Notes: generated by a model from the sequence alone, not told the origin. A stretch of 64,000 bases of DNA from Rhyacichthys aspro (GCA_036850595.1 CM072166.1:13410758-13474757), one strand, 5' to 3'. Positions 22,219-33,839 are shown, counted from the first letter of the stretch. Numbers and translations: made by a program.

Positions 22219-23712
22219 TGGTGTTAATAAGAATCCTTTCAGGGGCCAAAGAGATAAAATTTTGAGAGATTTTATCTTAATTTGTGAACAGGTTTTACTC
22301 AGATTTGAACAGGTTTTTAGTTAAATTTGAACAGGATTTAGGTGGATTTGAACAGGTTTTAGTTGGATTTGAACAGGATTTAGGTGGATTTGAACAGGTT
22401 TTAGTTGGATTTGAACAGGATTTAAGTGGATTTGAACAGATTTTAGTCAGATTTGAACAGGTTTTAGTTGGATCTGTACAGGTTTTAGTCGGATCTGTAC
22501 AGGTTTTAGTCAGATTTGAACAAGTTTTAGTTGGATTTGAACATGATTTAGGTGGATTTCAACAGGTTTTAATCAGATTTTAATAGGATTTAGGTGGATT
22601 TCAACAGATTTTAGTTGGATTTGTACAGGTTTAGTCAGATTTGATCAGGTTTTAGTTGGATTTGAACAGGTTTTAGTTGGATTTGAACATGATTTGGGTG
22701 GATTTGATCAGGCTTTAGTCTGATTTGTATAGGTTTTAGTCAGATTTGAACAGGTTTTAGTTGGATTTGAACATGATTTAGGTGGATATGAACAGATTTT
22801 AATCAGATTTGAACAGGTTTTAGGTGGATTTCAACAGGTTTTAGTTGGATTTGAACATGATTTAGGTGGATTTGAACAGGTTTTAGTTGGATTTGAATAG
22901 GATTTAGGTGGATTTGAACAGGTTTTAGTTGGATTTGAACAGGATTTAAGTGGATTTGAACAGGTTTTAGTTGGAGTTGAACAGGTTTTAGTCGGATCTG
23001 TACAGGTTTTAGTCGGATCTGTACAGGTTTTAGTCAGATTTGAACAAGTTTTAGTTGGATTTGAACATGATTTAGGTTGATTTGAACAGGTTTTAGTCAG
23101 ATTTAGGTGGATTTCAACAGATTTTAGTTGGATTTGAACAGGATTTAGTCTGATTTGTACAGGTTTTAGTCAGAATTTAACAGGTTTTAGTTCGATTTGA
23201 ACAGGTTTTAGTTGGATATGAACAGGTTTTAGTTGGATTTGAACAGGATTTATACGGATTTGGACAGGTTTTAGTTGGATTTGAACAGGATTTAGGTGGA
23301 TTTGAACAGATTTTAGTTGGAGTTGAACAGGCTTTAGTCGGATTTGTACAGGTTTTAGTCAGATTTGAAAAGGTTTTAGTTGGATTTGAACATGATTTAG
23401 GTGGATTTGAACAGGTTTTAATCAGATTTTAATAGGATTTAGGTGGATTTCAACAGATTTTAGTTGGATTTGTACAGGTTTTAGTCAGATTTGAACAGGT
23501 TTTAGTTGGAGTTGAACAGGCTTTAGTCGGATTTGTACAGGTTTTAGTCAGATTTGAACAGGTTTTAGTTGGATTTGAACATGATTTAGGTGGATTTGAA
23601 CAGGTTTTAATCAGATTTTAATAGGATTTAGGTGGATTTCAACAGATTTTAGTTGGATTTGTACAGGTTTTAGTCAGATTTGAACAGGTTTTAGTTGGAT
23701 TTCAACAGACAC
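22219..23712 (+). mobile_element. hAT-like minisatellite element lacking both ends (copy A)
   Basis: Opens with AATAAGAATCCTTTCAGG, the complement of the subterminal block of the element at 41206. Then comes the shared lead-in and a very long 21-bp array that stops abruptly at CAACAGACACTG. Neither terminal inverted repeat is present, so this is a derived, probably immobile copy dominated by its minisatellite. Confidence 0.55.
22288..23706 (+). repeat. 21-bp minisatellite array, ~67 units, with higher-order structure (copy A)
   Basis: Variant units alternate in blocks, for example GGTTTTAGTTGGATTTGAACA with GGATTTAGGTGGATTTGAACA (42-bp period). A longer period of 189 bases (nine units) is visible: the marker GGAGTTGAACAGGCTTTAG starts at 23319 and again at 23508. 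Copy B has about 43 units in 50734-51629. The 99-codon open frame at 22284-22583 reads VLVGFEQ-type heptads and is not a gene. Confidence 0.95.
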
Positions 23713-23869
23713 TGTTATGTTGTATAATTCTGAAAGTCCAGCCATAAACCATGTGGGTGCAGTAAAAAAGCAGAATTAAAGTGTCAGACATCACCACATC
23801 AATCCTTTATAAATAAACAAACAGCTGTAAAAGGTGTCGGGATCTATTTGAGCAATAATCTCCATCCGT

Positions 23870-24250
23870 CACAAAGATGATTGTTTGGGGTCGAGCTTTA
23901 CAGTGACCTCTGCGTTGAAATGAGCTAAAAGTGAGCGTTTCAGATGCTAACTGCGGTCGAGTGCTCCCGAGGAGGCGGAGCCGCTGCCGGGAGCTCGTCT
24001 GAATCCCGTTCATTATCCCGAGCTGCTGCAGCCTTAATGTGGCTTTATGGGAGCGCGCCGAGTCCCACAGGACAAATTAGGCCACAGATCGCTACATTTG
24101 GGGGAATAAAAGTGGCCATTGAAAAGGCAGATTGTTCCAATTTTGTCATTAGTTTTACTGCTGGCCAGAAAGTAAAAGGATGTCTGCCTCGGCTTGTCAG
24201 AAGCAGTTTAGGAGGAGTTGCAGTCTATACAGCCACACTACATATATAGT
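23870..24250. other. Candidate conserved non-coding island (copy A)
   Basis: Starts CpG-rich (23940-24060) and continues as complex AT-balanced sequence (24060-24200) with an ATTGTTCC SOX-like core. It differs by only a few bases from copy B. No exon is recognised. Confidence 0.3.
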
Positions 24251-25048
24251 CTAAGAATGATTTGTCACTGAAAAGAAAAACAAATGAATGATGTGTGAAT
24301 GAAAGGGAAACAAATGAAAAAAATATTGCAAAAAAAAAATTCAACATTTAATAAACAGGAGTTGTGAGATTTTAAGGGTGCTCTGATTGATCACCAACTG
24401 ATTGTTATTGGCTAAATATTGATAAAAATATTGCTTGGAGCCTGCTAAATATGGAAATCAGAATCTGCATGACCTTCGCTGTATGTCCCTGCAAAATGGC
24501 TTCATTTTTCAAGAGTCTGAGAAGGACAGAAAAGTTTTTGTTTTTGGCAAGTCACACCAACAAATAAGAACAAGTCTTCACTTCAGATTTTGATCTCACA
24601 AACTAGACTGGATACTTTATTCACCTCAATGGAAATTTAGGTTTCCAGCGTCACAATCATTACAAAGATGCACACAGCATACAATAATAGTAAGATGTGA
24701 TGTAAAATAATATCAAACAGAATAGACATTTGACAATCTGAAGCAAAAGTGTAAGCATTATTTCTGCTTTCTGTATGAAGTATGTATGAAAACTGTGTGC
24801 ATCTCTGAGAGAAATTAAAAAATGCAGTTAAGATTCAACTCCAAATTCTGTCTGGTAATAGGAGCCTCTATAGTGCCTTATAGCATCCCCTGCTAGACCT
24901 AGCTGCCTCTCACAAGTTGTGTGTATTTTTTCAGCCATCAGCAGCTCTGTAATGCCAATGGAATATAGTTTAAATCTATGCATGCACAAAAGAAGAACAA
25001 TTTGTAATCATTTCATAAAAAACTGATTTAGAATTGAGTCTTTTGTGT
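24251..25048. other. AT-rich sequence with copy-specific indels
   Basis: No gene. About 24331-24405 differs in structure from copy B and includes GTGCTCTGATTGATC (24378-24392), a 15-mer also found at 20802-20816 in another copy-A-only stretch. Confidence 0.4.
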
Positions 25049-25434
25049 CAAGTGGTGTCAAACTCAAATTGGTGAGGGGCTGCGAAAGTTAATAAGAATC
25101 TTTTCAGTGAGATTTGGAGGCTTTTGTTAAATTTTGAATGTGAAATTTTATTTTCATTTGAGTTATCACATAAACAATAATTTCCTCCTTTAATGGAAAC
25201 TGGTTTTGATGGATATAAACATGTTGCAGTTGGATTTCAACAGGTTTCAGTCAGATTTGAACAGTTTGCAGTTGGATTTCAACAGGTTTTAGTTAAAACT
25301 GAACAGGTTTTACTTCTCAAACACATCTAAAACATGGAAAAATCAAATTAAAACCACGATCCTAAAATATAACATATTGAAGGGCCACATAAAACATTGC
25401 AAAGGGCTACATTTGGCCTTGAGTCTAGCGTGTT
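25049..25434 (+). mobile_element. Short hAT-like minisatellite element (copy A)
   Basis: Starts CAAGTGGTGTCAAACTC, close to the family terminal repeat. It has the GAGGGGCTG and CTTTTCAG subterminal words, a lead-in ending TGGAAACTGG, about five diverged 21-bp units (25202-25314), and the 3' block GGGCCACATAAAACATTGC with a decayed end near GAGTCTAGCGTGTTC. No clear target-site duplication remains. This is the short-array version of the family. Confidence 0.65.
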
Positions 25435-25790
25435 CTATGAGACGGTGATACATAGTGAGTCTTTAAAGTCCCAGTTTCAATACTGACTACACAGTGTTTT
25501 CAATAAAAGTGAAACAACAGTAAACATTAATTTAAACACTAATGCTTGATTGGTATTGGCTGATACTGCTCTCAGTGATTGGAAAAATACTTGGAGAACT
25601 CTTAGTACAATGTTTTTAAATACTGAAAATGTTCACTCTTCATATAATATATACATTTGGTGGCCTTCAATTCAAAATAGTGAGATCTGTTTGAAACTCC
25701 TCACCACAAATCCAAAAAAAAGGCGGCTACACACTATCTGAGGATTATTGTGAACTCTTGTAAAAATACACAGAAAAAAAAAAAAAAAAA
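25435..25790. other. AT-rich sequence, poly-A tract
   Basis: Ends in an A run of about 22 bases at 25773-25794 that is shorter in copy B. Nothing else recognised. Confidence 0.4.
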
Positions 25791-25796
25791 AAAAGT

Positions 25797-26393
25797 GATG
25801 GCAGGCTTTCACCAGTGAAGGCTAATTGTGTGTGTCGTGGCTCTTATAAAGAAGCAGTTCACCTCTTCATGTGGAAGCAGGTTGTGACTCCTGTGAAAAT
25901 GTTATGGTAGCGAGGGTCTGGATTAGGTGTCAGCAGGACTGGGGGTCTGCAGCTAGCGCGACTGGACGCCACTGCTCCATGTAGCATTGAATTCTGGGAG
26001 TGCATGTATAGTTGTTCCATTGTGCGCCGCATTGACTGATCGTGTCCCCGTCCCGTTCAGCGTCGTCACGATCTGAAGGCCACACGGTGGAGATGTGCGG
26101 TCACAAATCTGCCCTCTCCCCTTCCCCTCTCTCTCTGACTGTTTAAACCCCGGAGGAAAAGCCTGTCCGAGGTAGCCAGACTATCAGACTCCACAGTACC
26201 GGGACCCCCCACCCCTGCCCCATTCATACACCCGCCCTGCCCCACTCCACATGAGTCAAAGAGCCCTTCTTCTCTCTGCCAGCTGACTGCAGGAGGAGTG
26301 ACAGGAGAGTGGCCTGGGAGTGCCCACAGGGAGGGAGCCGTGATACAGCAGATAGAGCTCATTAGCCCCATAGCATTAGCTTTAGCTTATAGC
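25797..26393. other. GC-richer island (copy A)
   Basis: Complex sequence with a GC-rich core at 26040-26350. A minus-strand 101-codon open frame (26066-26371) survives in copy B but its few differences mostly change residues, and it has no known domain. I do not call it a gene. Confidence 0.3.
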
Positions 26394-27267
26394 TGTCAGT
26401 TCACATTAATCTGCAAAATAAACGGTGCAGTTTAGATTTTACAAAATGGCACTATTAACTCTTTTTCAACGTATTGTATGAACTTAATAATAATATTCAA
26501 TCAAGGCATGTGATACATTTGCATGAATTAACTGCTGCACATATAGTACATTGTCAGCTTTTCTGCAGAATTATAATAAATCTTACTATTACATTTCTGC
26601 ACATTTAAAATAATTTGGTATATTTTACCATTTCACCTTGAATTCTATTTGTGTAAACTGTATTATTTTAAAAGCAAATGTGAGGCCATCTGTCTTACAA
26701 TAGGGTCAAGACAATGAGTCAAAACCCTCCAGCCCATCTAAATTGAGATTATAAAAAAAAAAAAAAAGCATCCATGCTTTGGAATGGTCTTGTTGAAATG
26801 CTGGGACAGGACCCAGAAAGATCTGGGCATAATTGAATTCCCAAAATCCTCAGTGAACTAAAGGTATATCGCAAAGTAGAATGAATGAGTAATACAGAGA
26901 ACTCATGTTTAATGTTATTGCAGCTAAAAGTGGATTGCTTCTCTGAAGTTGTTTTAACAGTCAGAAATTTTCTTAAACCTAATGTTTTATACAAATTTAG
27001 CATGCAAAGATTTATGAATAAACCACATCATGAAATTCCTCTTTTTTCTGGTTCTATTTTGTTCAATTACAAACCAGCAAAAAGGATGATTTTTCTTTTA
27101 TAAGTTGTAATGTAAAGAATCAATCAATTATTTGCCTGGTTTAGCATAATTTTTTTTAAAAATTATTATTATTCACATTATTTTGCCTATTTTTTCCCCT
27201 TCAATGCATTTTATCATTTACAACATAGTTCTGCATCCATTTGATGATTCTTGATTTCAAAAATTTT
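26394..27267. other. AT-rich sequence, nothing firm
   Basis: Poly-A at about 26752-26767. An unclassified AT-rich stretch otherwise. Confidence 0.4.
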
Positions 27268-27312
27268 AGCAACCCACTTTTGGGCCACAACCCAGTGTTT
27301 GGGAACCTTTCG
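27268..27312 (-). mobile_element. Solo end of a hAT-type element (copy A)
   Basis: On the minus strand the sequence reads GGTTCCCAAACACTGGG, then GTGGCCCAAAAGTGGGTTGC. This is the wording of the terminal region of widespread hAT-type elements (CAGTGGTTCCCAAAC...). No opposite end was found nearby. The match is from memory of the family's ends. Confidence 0.4.
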
Positions 27313-27429
27313 CCAAATAAATCACCATATTTTCTGTAAAATAAGCAGATGATACAGGACAATACTACCTCTTCAGACTAGTTTCATTAAAACATTTATG
27401 TCACCTTTACATACATTGTCCTTACAAAA

Positions 27430-29080
27430 CCAATATGTCCACATAACGTCACAAATCCATGCGCGCACACACTCCCACACACCCTGCGTCAGTCGTCCAC
27501 TTCTCTGCGTCCCGTCACGTCACACCTGAGCCTCACGCACAAACAAACACGGCCGTCTAAAGTGTTAAGGACGAGACCCATCTGCTAATGGCTCCGACAC
27601 TCTGGCTACTGTAACGCACACGTATAATTAATGAACACACTTGCCACAGGGCTTCCACACGCCAAGTGAGAGCCGGTTCCTCTGGCGTTTCCTCCCCCGT
27701 GGGCTCCGACGTGCTCCTCGGCACAGTGCAGCCTCACAGAAGCCCGTGCTGAACAAGCAGCGCTACGTCTAATAAGGCAGAAAAATAAATATGGAAAGTC
27801 AAATTATCCTCTGAGTCATATTGCACTGCGTGTTAAAGGGACGCACAATAACAAGTCTTTCACGTGGACCGGTGATTAATGAATCAGGAAGAAAATGCAC
27901 TGGTAATTCAAGGGTCGGGATCAGCTTTCGCATCGACCAAAAAAAATGAATGAAAACACCAAAGAAAAACATGGATTCTCAAATGGGGAAATGTGTGTTT
28001 TAAAGGAGTGGATGTTGGAAGTGTAACTCCAGAACAGGACGTATCAGGAAACTGTCAGAACTTTATGGACATGCTTTCGGCCTGTAGTTGCACAGGCACT
28101 CACAAATACAGCCAAAAAAGACTAAATTATAAGTCATTTCAGCAACTGCACATCAGCCCTAAGCCTGGCTTATATAATACTCAGTATTGTGCTGTGATAT
28201 CATCTCTAAGTTGCTTACTTCATACTTACTTGCTTGGAGTCATATTTTCTTTTCTTTGCAAAGTGCTCATGCTAACGCTACCTAGAAGATAACAAACTCC
28301 CAAATATGTCAAAAAGGGATTTAAACAGTTAACATTTACCAGTACTTTATGATCATAAAAAGTCCATGGGTGTTGAATAAGAGGGGTGTCCACTGTGGGA
28401 GCATTCATTTTGTAATCATCCAACTCCTTGCTTTAAATATAAATGTGATTAGCCTATTTGTTTTATTTTGATGTGCATTTTCAGATAAAATATGAATGAA
28501 AAGAGAGGAGTTAAATGTGAGCCTTAAGAGTGGATGTTTGGAGGGTAACTGTAGATTAGGATGCATCAGGGATGTGTTGAGGCCTAATGGAAGACCTGGC
28601 GTCCTTCAGGCCTTAACACAGGGACTCCCAAATGCACCCAGACGGAGCTAGACGGGCAGGCGTCCATCAGCGCTCCTCCGCTGCCTCTCCGCTCCTGGCA
28701 AATTAGCAGGAATTTGTTGGGGAGGGCCGATTGTTTTCTCTTTAAACGCGGCATGTTTTCGCTGGGGAAGTCGCCTTCTCCTGCGCGCCTCAATATTGTG
28801 TGAACGGAGGTGAATGGAGGCCTTTATAAGCAAGTGAGGTGGCTGTGGTCGGAGCCGCCGCGCTGCCAGCCACGCGTCCTCGCCTCAAACTCTCAGGATG
28901 ATTGGCTCGCCTCGGGTTTGACTCTTCAGGGGCCTCCCCTACGAAGATGAATGCACTTATTCAAATCCTGCGCCTCCGATTGACCGGGGAAATGAATGAA
29001 ATATTGAATTTACTCATTTTAAAATTCAAGCCTAATCTGATTTAGCTGCATAAAAATGACCAAATAGATTTGTTTAGTTA
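27430..29080. other. Long near-identical island (copy A)
   Basis: About 1.65 kb in which I find only a few base differences from copy B, against more frequent changes and indels on either side. It includes a CpG-rich stretch at 27440-27760 with TATAATTAATGAAC near 27624 and a second at 28600-28960 rich in CpG with a TTTATAAG near 28824. Open frames of 60-99 codons on both strands show no domains. Strong candidate for conserved regulatory sequence; alternatively recent gene conversion between copies. Confidence 0.4.
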
Positions 29081-30041
29081 AGATTCAAATCGTAGTTCAC
29101 GGACTCAAACCTAGCATATCCACTTTCCGACTGTGGGGACCTGACTGAAATGATGTTGATTCTGTCTTTCCATCATTAGTTTATGTTCTTAACAGTCAGT
29201 ACTTGAACCCTGGCCCTTTTGTTCTGCACAGGTCTATATCCAGGTTCAATGACTAATAAGATGCTGAGTATGAGTCAATATGGAGTCCAGTGACCATGTT
29301 GAAACCCAGATCCACCTAAGCCTGACTCAAAAGGGCTGGACCTGGAGTGTATTAATAGACGTGGACTTCAAGCTCTTACTCATGAACATTGCACAAAGAT
29401 TTTCCTTCAGAGACTAGCTGGAGTCTGATGGATTACAACATTATAGTCAGTGGCAAGGGACAGCAGCTTATCCATTAAATGTCAAAGTGCAAATATGTCT
29501 CCGTAATTTGTATTTTAAGTGTTTGAATATTTAATGTGACCAAGTTTTCTTTTATGGAACTTTATTGTCATTGGAAATGGGTCGAAACGGTCCGAACTGC
29601 AATTTTTAGGAGGAAAGTGATGCAGTGATTTTTGCTGTTTAGTTGTTAGTAGATAGTTGATGATCCCCCTTGATGCTTAGATTACCGGGTTAGAGATTCG
29701 CTAAAAACCTAGTACTAAAAAAGGAACAAGAAAGAAAAAATGGTGAAGAAGAGACAAGGCATCCGTGCAGTATATGAGGCCCTCCAGGATCTGAAGGCTT
29801 CTTGATCAGAGCTGGTTAGAATGCGATTATGATACAGTGTATAATGCCAATGCAGACCAAAGCTGCCAGAGTTGAAATTTGCAGTCTAAAGGGATTCACT
29901 TAAAGCTGCATTAACCCAAATTTTGGAACCAGAACCAGTTTTGGAATAATTTATTTCTCAATTTGAATCAGTGAATTGCAGGTTTTGGTGATAGTTGCAT
30001 TAAAAGTGATAAATCAGATTTTTCAAATTGAGTTGTACTGT
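29081..30041. other. Unique sequence with a structural difference to copy B
   Basis: Nothing coding. At 29949 about 10 bases here replace about 245 bases in copy B (57789-58031). A stretch near 29905 opening TTAAAGCTGCATTAACC may be the start of an old repeat, truncated here. Confidence 0.4.
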
Positions 30042-30049
30042 ATTACATG

Positions 30050-30569
30050 CAGTGTTAATTTTGTGGTCAAATAATTTCGTCATAGTTTTTGTCAACAACA
30101 TATTTTTTCAGCTGAAAATGAAACAAAAACTAACTAAAAAGTAATTAATGTGAACGAAAACTATGACTAAATGTATTGACACTTCAACGAATCAAAGCCG
30201 TTCTCTTTTCTTCTCCTGTCATCTTCGTCTGACATCACTTCTGCAGTGCTTAAAGAGGTGAGTTCTGATTGGATCTCTTCTAGTCTCGTCCCGTCTCCTT
30301 TTCGTTTCGTTTTTATATATCTTATATCTCTTTTGGGACCTTAATACCAGCCGTAACAGACTAGTAGTATTTTCATTTCATTCAGGTAGAAATTATTACT
30401 TCAGCAGAAAAACAAAACAAAACAAAAAACTAAAACAAAACATTGAAAATGCATTACCCTTTATATTTTATCCGACCAAACCGATTTTTAGATATAGTCG
30501 ACTTAAACTAGACTAAAACTAATAATGATTAGATAACAAAATTATGACAAAAGCTAAAATTTATCACTG
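30050..30569. mobile_element. Non-autonomous hAT-like element, family 2 (copy A)
   Basis: Starts CAGTGTTAATTTTG and ends with the complement of CAGTGATAAATTTTAGC. Flanked by ATTACATG (30042-30049) and ATTATATG (30570-30577), an 8-bp duplication with one mismatch. The interior is rich in AAACTAAAACTAA and in its complement near the other end, so the subterminal regions are also partly inverted. No coding capacity. CAGTG ends and 8-bp duplications fit hAT. Confidence 0.7.
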
Positions 30570-30577
30570 ATTATATG

Positions 30578-31803
30578 TTCTGATTACTGTCTGGATAACT
30601 GACCAGGTATTATAGTGCACATTCTTCCTCCCAGACTGGAGCTCTACATTCTTCTACCAATCAGCTGAGCAAACAAGTTGTTCTTACTTTAACAAACACT
30701 GTCCATTGTGTTTCACTCTCCTGGCCGTTCAAACCAAGCAAATGCCTTTTAGATGTCCACACACTGCCTTGTAATTGAGACAACTTAGCATTTGCAGCGA
30801 GCATGCAGAAGACAACCATGTAAAGATCAATTCTGGAGTAGTGTCTCTTCAGATATAACTTCATCAGTGGCTTTAAACATATTCTTTGAGACCCAATCCA
30901 CTGTGCATTCCCCTCAGCCTCTGTCACCAGGACAAGTGGACCTCCCATTCTCCTTTCACTCTCCTTTCACTCTCCTTTCAAACACAATACGCTTCATTTA
31001 ACTTCTCTTCACACTCACGAGCTCGCACACATTCACACCTGGGAGCTGCACTGACCGCAGTCTTCTACTGTTGGACACCGAGGCCTACCATTAAGTCCAG
31101 TCCCTCACTTGAGCAGACTCTTTTATAAGACACTCCTCTAAAGCCAGCTTTTCTTGGCACATCGGTTTCAGCCGTCCTGCTCCGACATTTATATTAATGA
31201 CGTTCACTGCTAAATCGGCTGATCTGAACCCTCTAATTTTCCAGGAAGAGTTGTACCTGATGATACAGTAGAGTATTTATGGTATTTAAGCCCAAAAGCA
31301 ACACTTCCCAAAACTTAAGATTGTGTTTATTTAGTCGATTTTATTGGTACAAGTTTGACGGTGTTGACAAAAGATGGATTTAGAAAGAAAAGACTGCAAC
31401 ACATCATGAAGGAAGTCAGAGGTGAGTGTTTGTCCGAGGTAGCTGTTTATGTGGAGCTATCTCAAGCGTGTCGTGTGTGTGTTGGACACCAGCTGGAGTG
31501 TATCCACAGTGTCATCTCTCTACACAACGGTCAGTGATTCACGACGACGTCTGGCCTGGTGTCCATGAAAACACACAACACGCCATCACTTCCAGTAAAC
31601 AGGGGAGGGGTAGCAATGGTGATTCTTTTCCAGTCGCCACCTGAAAGTGTATTGGAAACGTAGTCACAGTAGTTGATTTATGCCAAATTGATGGTAGAAT
31701 GTCACTCTGATTTGTCATTAGGTTGTTGAGGTCTCCACTTTATGGTTGATCCTGTCACGGTCTTTGATAATAAACTGTCCATTGAGGGATTTTTTTTTTT
31801 TTT
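30578..31803. other. Mixed sequence with small tandem repeat
   Basis: An 11-bp CTCCTTTCACT unit is repeated almost three times at 30950-30980. Complex, moderately GC-rich stretches at 30880-31250 and 31350-31660 match copy B closely. A minus-strand 95-codon open frame at 30661-30948 is broken in copy B and is rejected. A 14-base T run precedes the LINE fragment. Confidence 0.4.
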
Positions 31804-32242
31804 GGCAAGAATTTCTGCCTCAAGTGGAGGAGTTCCAGTATCTTGGTCTAGTTCACGAGTAATGGAAGGAGATTGACAGACGGATCAGTGCCTTAATGTG
31901 GTCTGCAAAAACAATGTTCTTGATTGCTCATGAGTTCTGGGGGACCTAGGGTGGCTGGATGCTCCTAGAGAGACAGGGTTAGGGGCTGGGTCAATCGGGA
32001 GGAGCTCGGAGTACAGCCGCTGCTCCTCCACATTGAGAGGAGCTAGCTGAGGAGGCTCGGTTCTGTTCTGGATGCTGCATATGCCTCAACAAAAGCAGGC
32101 CCCAGGGCTGACCCAGGACATGCTAGAGGAACTTTGTCTCCAGACTGGTTAGAGATTGCCTCAGTTTTCTGGGTGTCTGGGGAGAGGGAAGTAGACTGCT
32201 GCCCCCGGGACCTGGCTCCGGATAAGAAGAAGAAAATGGTTG
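31804..32242 (+). mobile_element. LINE ORF 3' fragment, degenerate (copy A)
   Basis: Opens GGCAAGAATTTCTGCCTC and encodes LPQVEEFQYLGLVHE before frameshifting. It continues through GAGCTTCTGGGGGACC-like, GGAGGAGCTCGGAGTA, GCTGCTCCTCCACATTGAGA and CCCAGGACATGCTAGAGG blocks to GGATAAGAAGAAGAAAATGG. This is the well-known C-terminal end of a teleost non-LTR retrotransposon reverse-transcriptase ORF. Much of the usual sequence is missing between about 31893 and 31905 and elsewhere, and stops and frameshifts abound, so it is dead. Clade not certain. Confidence 0.75.
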
Positions 32243-32700
32243 GTGCTTTTGTTGTGTTCGGTTAGTTTTAAAAATGAATGCATGTTGTGACTTTATTTTT
32301 TTTTTTTACACATTTGTTAACATGACAGTACAAAGCTTTATTTTCTTTTCCCATCACACACTCTGAACTTAGCTCAAAAAGATAAGATTGTTTATAAAAT
32401 TTCACTGATAGCTGCTCAATGAGTGGTGGGTCTGAGTGGTGTTCTGTTCTGTTGGTTGTAAGCAAATATAGCCTTTAGTATACTAGCTATAGTAAATAGT
32501 AGTTATACTAAAAGAATAGATTTTACTTTATTTATGTTAATAAGTAAACACAATTCAAACATGCAGCAGCTGAGCCATGTGAAATGTGATCTGGATCTAT
32601 TCCTCATTTCACGCTCGGCCTGATGCCCTTCACCAGAACCTGGTGGGGCATTTGCAGGTGTTTCACTGTGACCTGTCTGTCCACTGTGACAGCTGCTGCA
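32243..32700. other. AT-rich sequence, nothing recognised
   Basis: T run at about 32297-32307. No other feature. Confidence 0.4.
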
Positions 32701-32718
32701 GCGACGGCCTCGACCAGC

Positions 32719-32776
32719 TGTGTGTGTGTTGTTGTGTGTGTGTGTGTGTGTGTGTGTTGTGTGTGTGTTGTGTGAG
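32719..32776 (+). repeat. TG microsatellite (copy A)
   Basis: Interrupted (TG)n with TTG breaks. Copy B (60799-60850) has a different length and break pattern. It generates Thr/His- or Cys/Val-repeat open frames that are not genes. Confidence 0.95.
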
Positions 32777-33126
32777 TGTCCAGCAGCAGACTGAAGTCTT
32801 TCCACTGCACTCAGCTGCACCTGGACCAGGGCAAGTCTTGCAGCTACATCAGGCCACCCAGATTAATATGACTGTACACATACTGCTGCCACACTGTGTG
32901 ATGGTAGAAGACATTTTTGGTTTATAGTGTTTATCATTATAGGGCTTATTATGATTTACTTGAAATGACAAAAACATCATTGAAACACTGTGTACCAGCA
33001 CAGTGGAATAGCAATGATGTCTGTTAACAATCATGTTTTTCCAGTGAACCCAGTATATTTTAATAAAGGCAATAGCAATATTACACAAAGTAAAACTACT
33101 ACTCTAGAATACCTGTGTGTTCTTCT

Positions 33127-33660
33127 CTGACATAACAAAAATATTAATTTATTATTATTATTATTATTTTTATTTAATCGTTATTTATCCAGGAAAAGAT
33201 CCATTGAGATTAACAAGCTCTTTATCAAGGATGTCCAGGCCAAGATGAGCAGCAGTACAGACTATGTGCAGTGTACAAGCAGCAACTGAACATCAAACAG
33301 ATGAACCACATAATCACTATTCTGTACAATCACAGGAGTAGATCAATCAGTGAAACATCAAATCTTCAAGAAAACATTAAAACAAGAGAGATCCTACACA
33401 ACTAGATGTCCCATACGCATCAGGTGACTAGAAACTCAGATATTTTTTTGTATGAAACTAGACAAAGGGATGAGAGACCCTAACCTCAACTTAAGATCAT
33501 TCCAGGACCACGGCCTGAAATAGGATAGTCTTATCTTCCCTTTTCAAGAAAGGATGATTAGCAAAAATTCTGTGTTCCAACAAAAGTCTGGGCCACTGCG
33601 TTTTCAAAAGTGTAATTTTTTAATAATCATTTCTGAAACACTAGTATAGATCTGGTCAGC
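33127..33660 (+). repeat. Dispersed teleost-type repeat (copy A)
   Basis: After an ATT microsatellite (33149-33168) comes CGTTATTTATCCAGGAAAAG, ATCCATTGAGATTAACAAGC, CAAGGATGTCCAGGCCAAGA and, further on, TTCCAGGACCACGGCC. I recognise this wording as a repeat scattered through many fish genomes. I cannot give its class. The right edge is approximate. Confidence 0.5.
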
Positions 33661-33839
33661 CATTCCTTTGCTTCCTCCCATCATCCTTAAACATCAATGT
33701 ATGAATCAATATAGTCTTATTTGTTCACTCTTGAAGTACAATTGCTGCTCTTCTCTCCTGCAAAGACTGAATCAGGTTTTAGTCTGATCACAAACCCATA
33801 AACCCAACCTTTTCTCCTGCTCTTTTTCCTCACAGCTCC

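Noticed and set aside
22284..22583. Heptad-repeat open frame in the minisatellite
   Set aside because: The unit is 21 bp, so any frame without a stop repeats as heptads. The frame ends wherever units change length, and the array is inside a transposon remnant.
20863..23706. Regularly spaced short repeats that could be taken for a CRISPR array
   Set aside because: Units are contiguous and diverged with no unique spacers, and the context is a vertebrate genome.
26066..26371. 101-codon minus-strand open frame kept in both copies
   Set aside because: Kept only because the copies are nearly identical; most of the few differences change residues and no domain is recognised.
30661..30948. 95-codon minus-strand open frame
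   Set aside because: The counterpart in copy B is broken by deletions, and the peptide has no recognised domain.
32503..32927. His/Thr- and Cys/Val-rich open frames
   Set aside because: They are translations of the TG microsatellite and its flanks.
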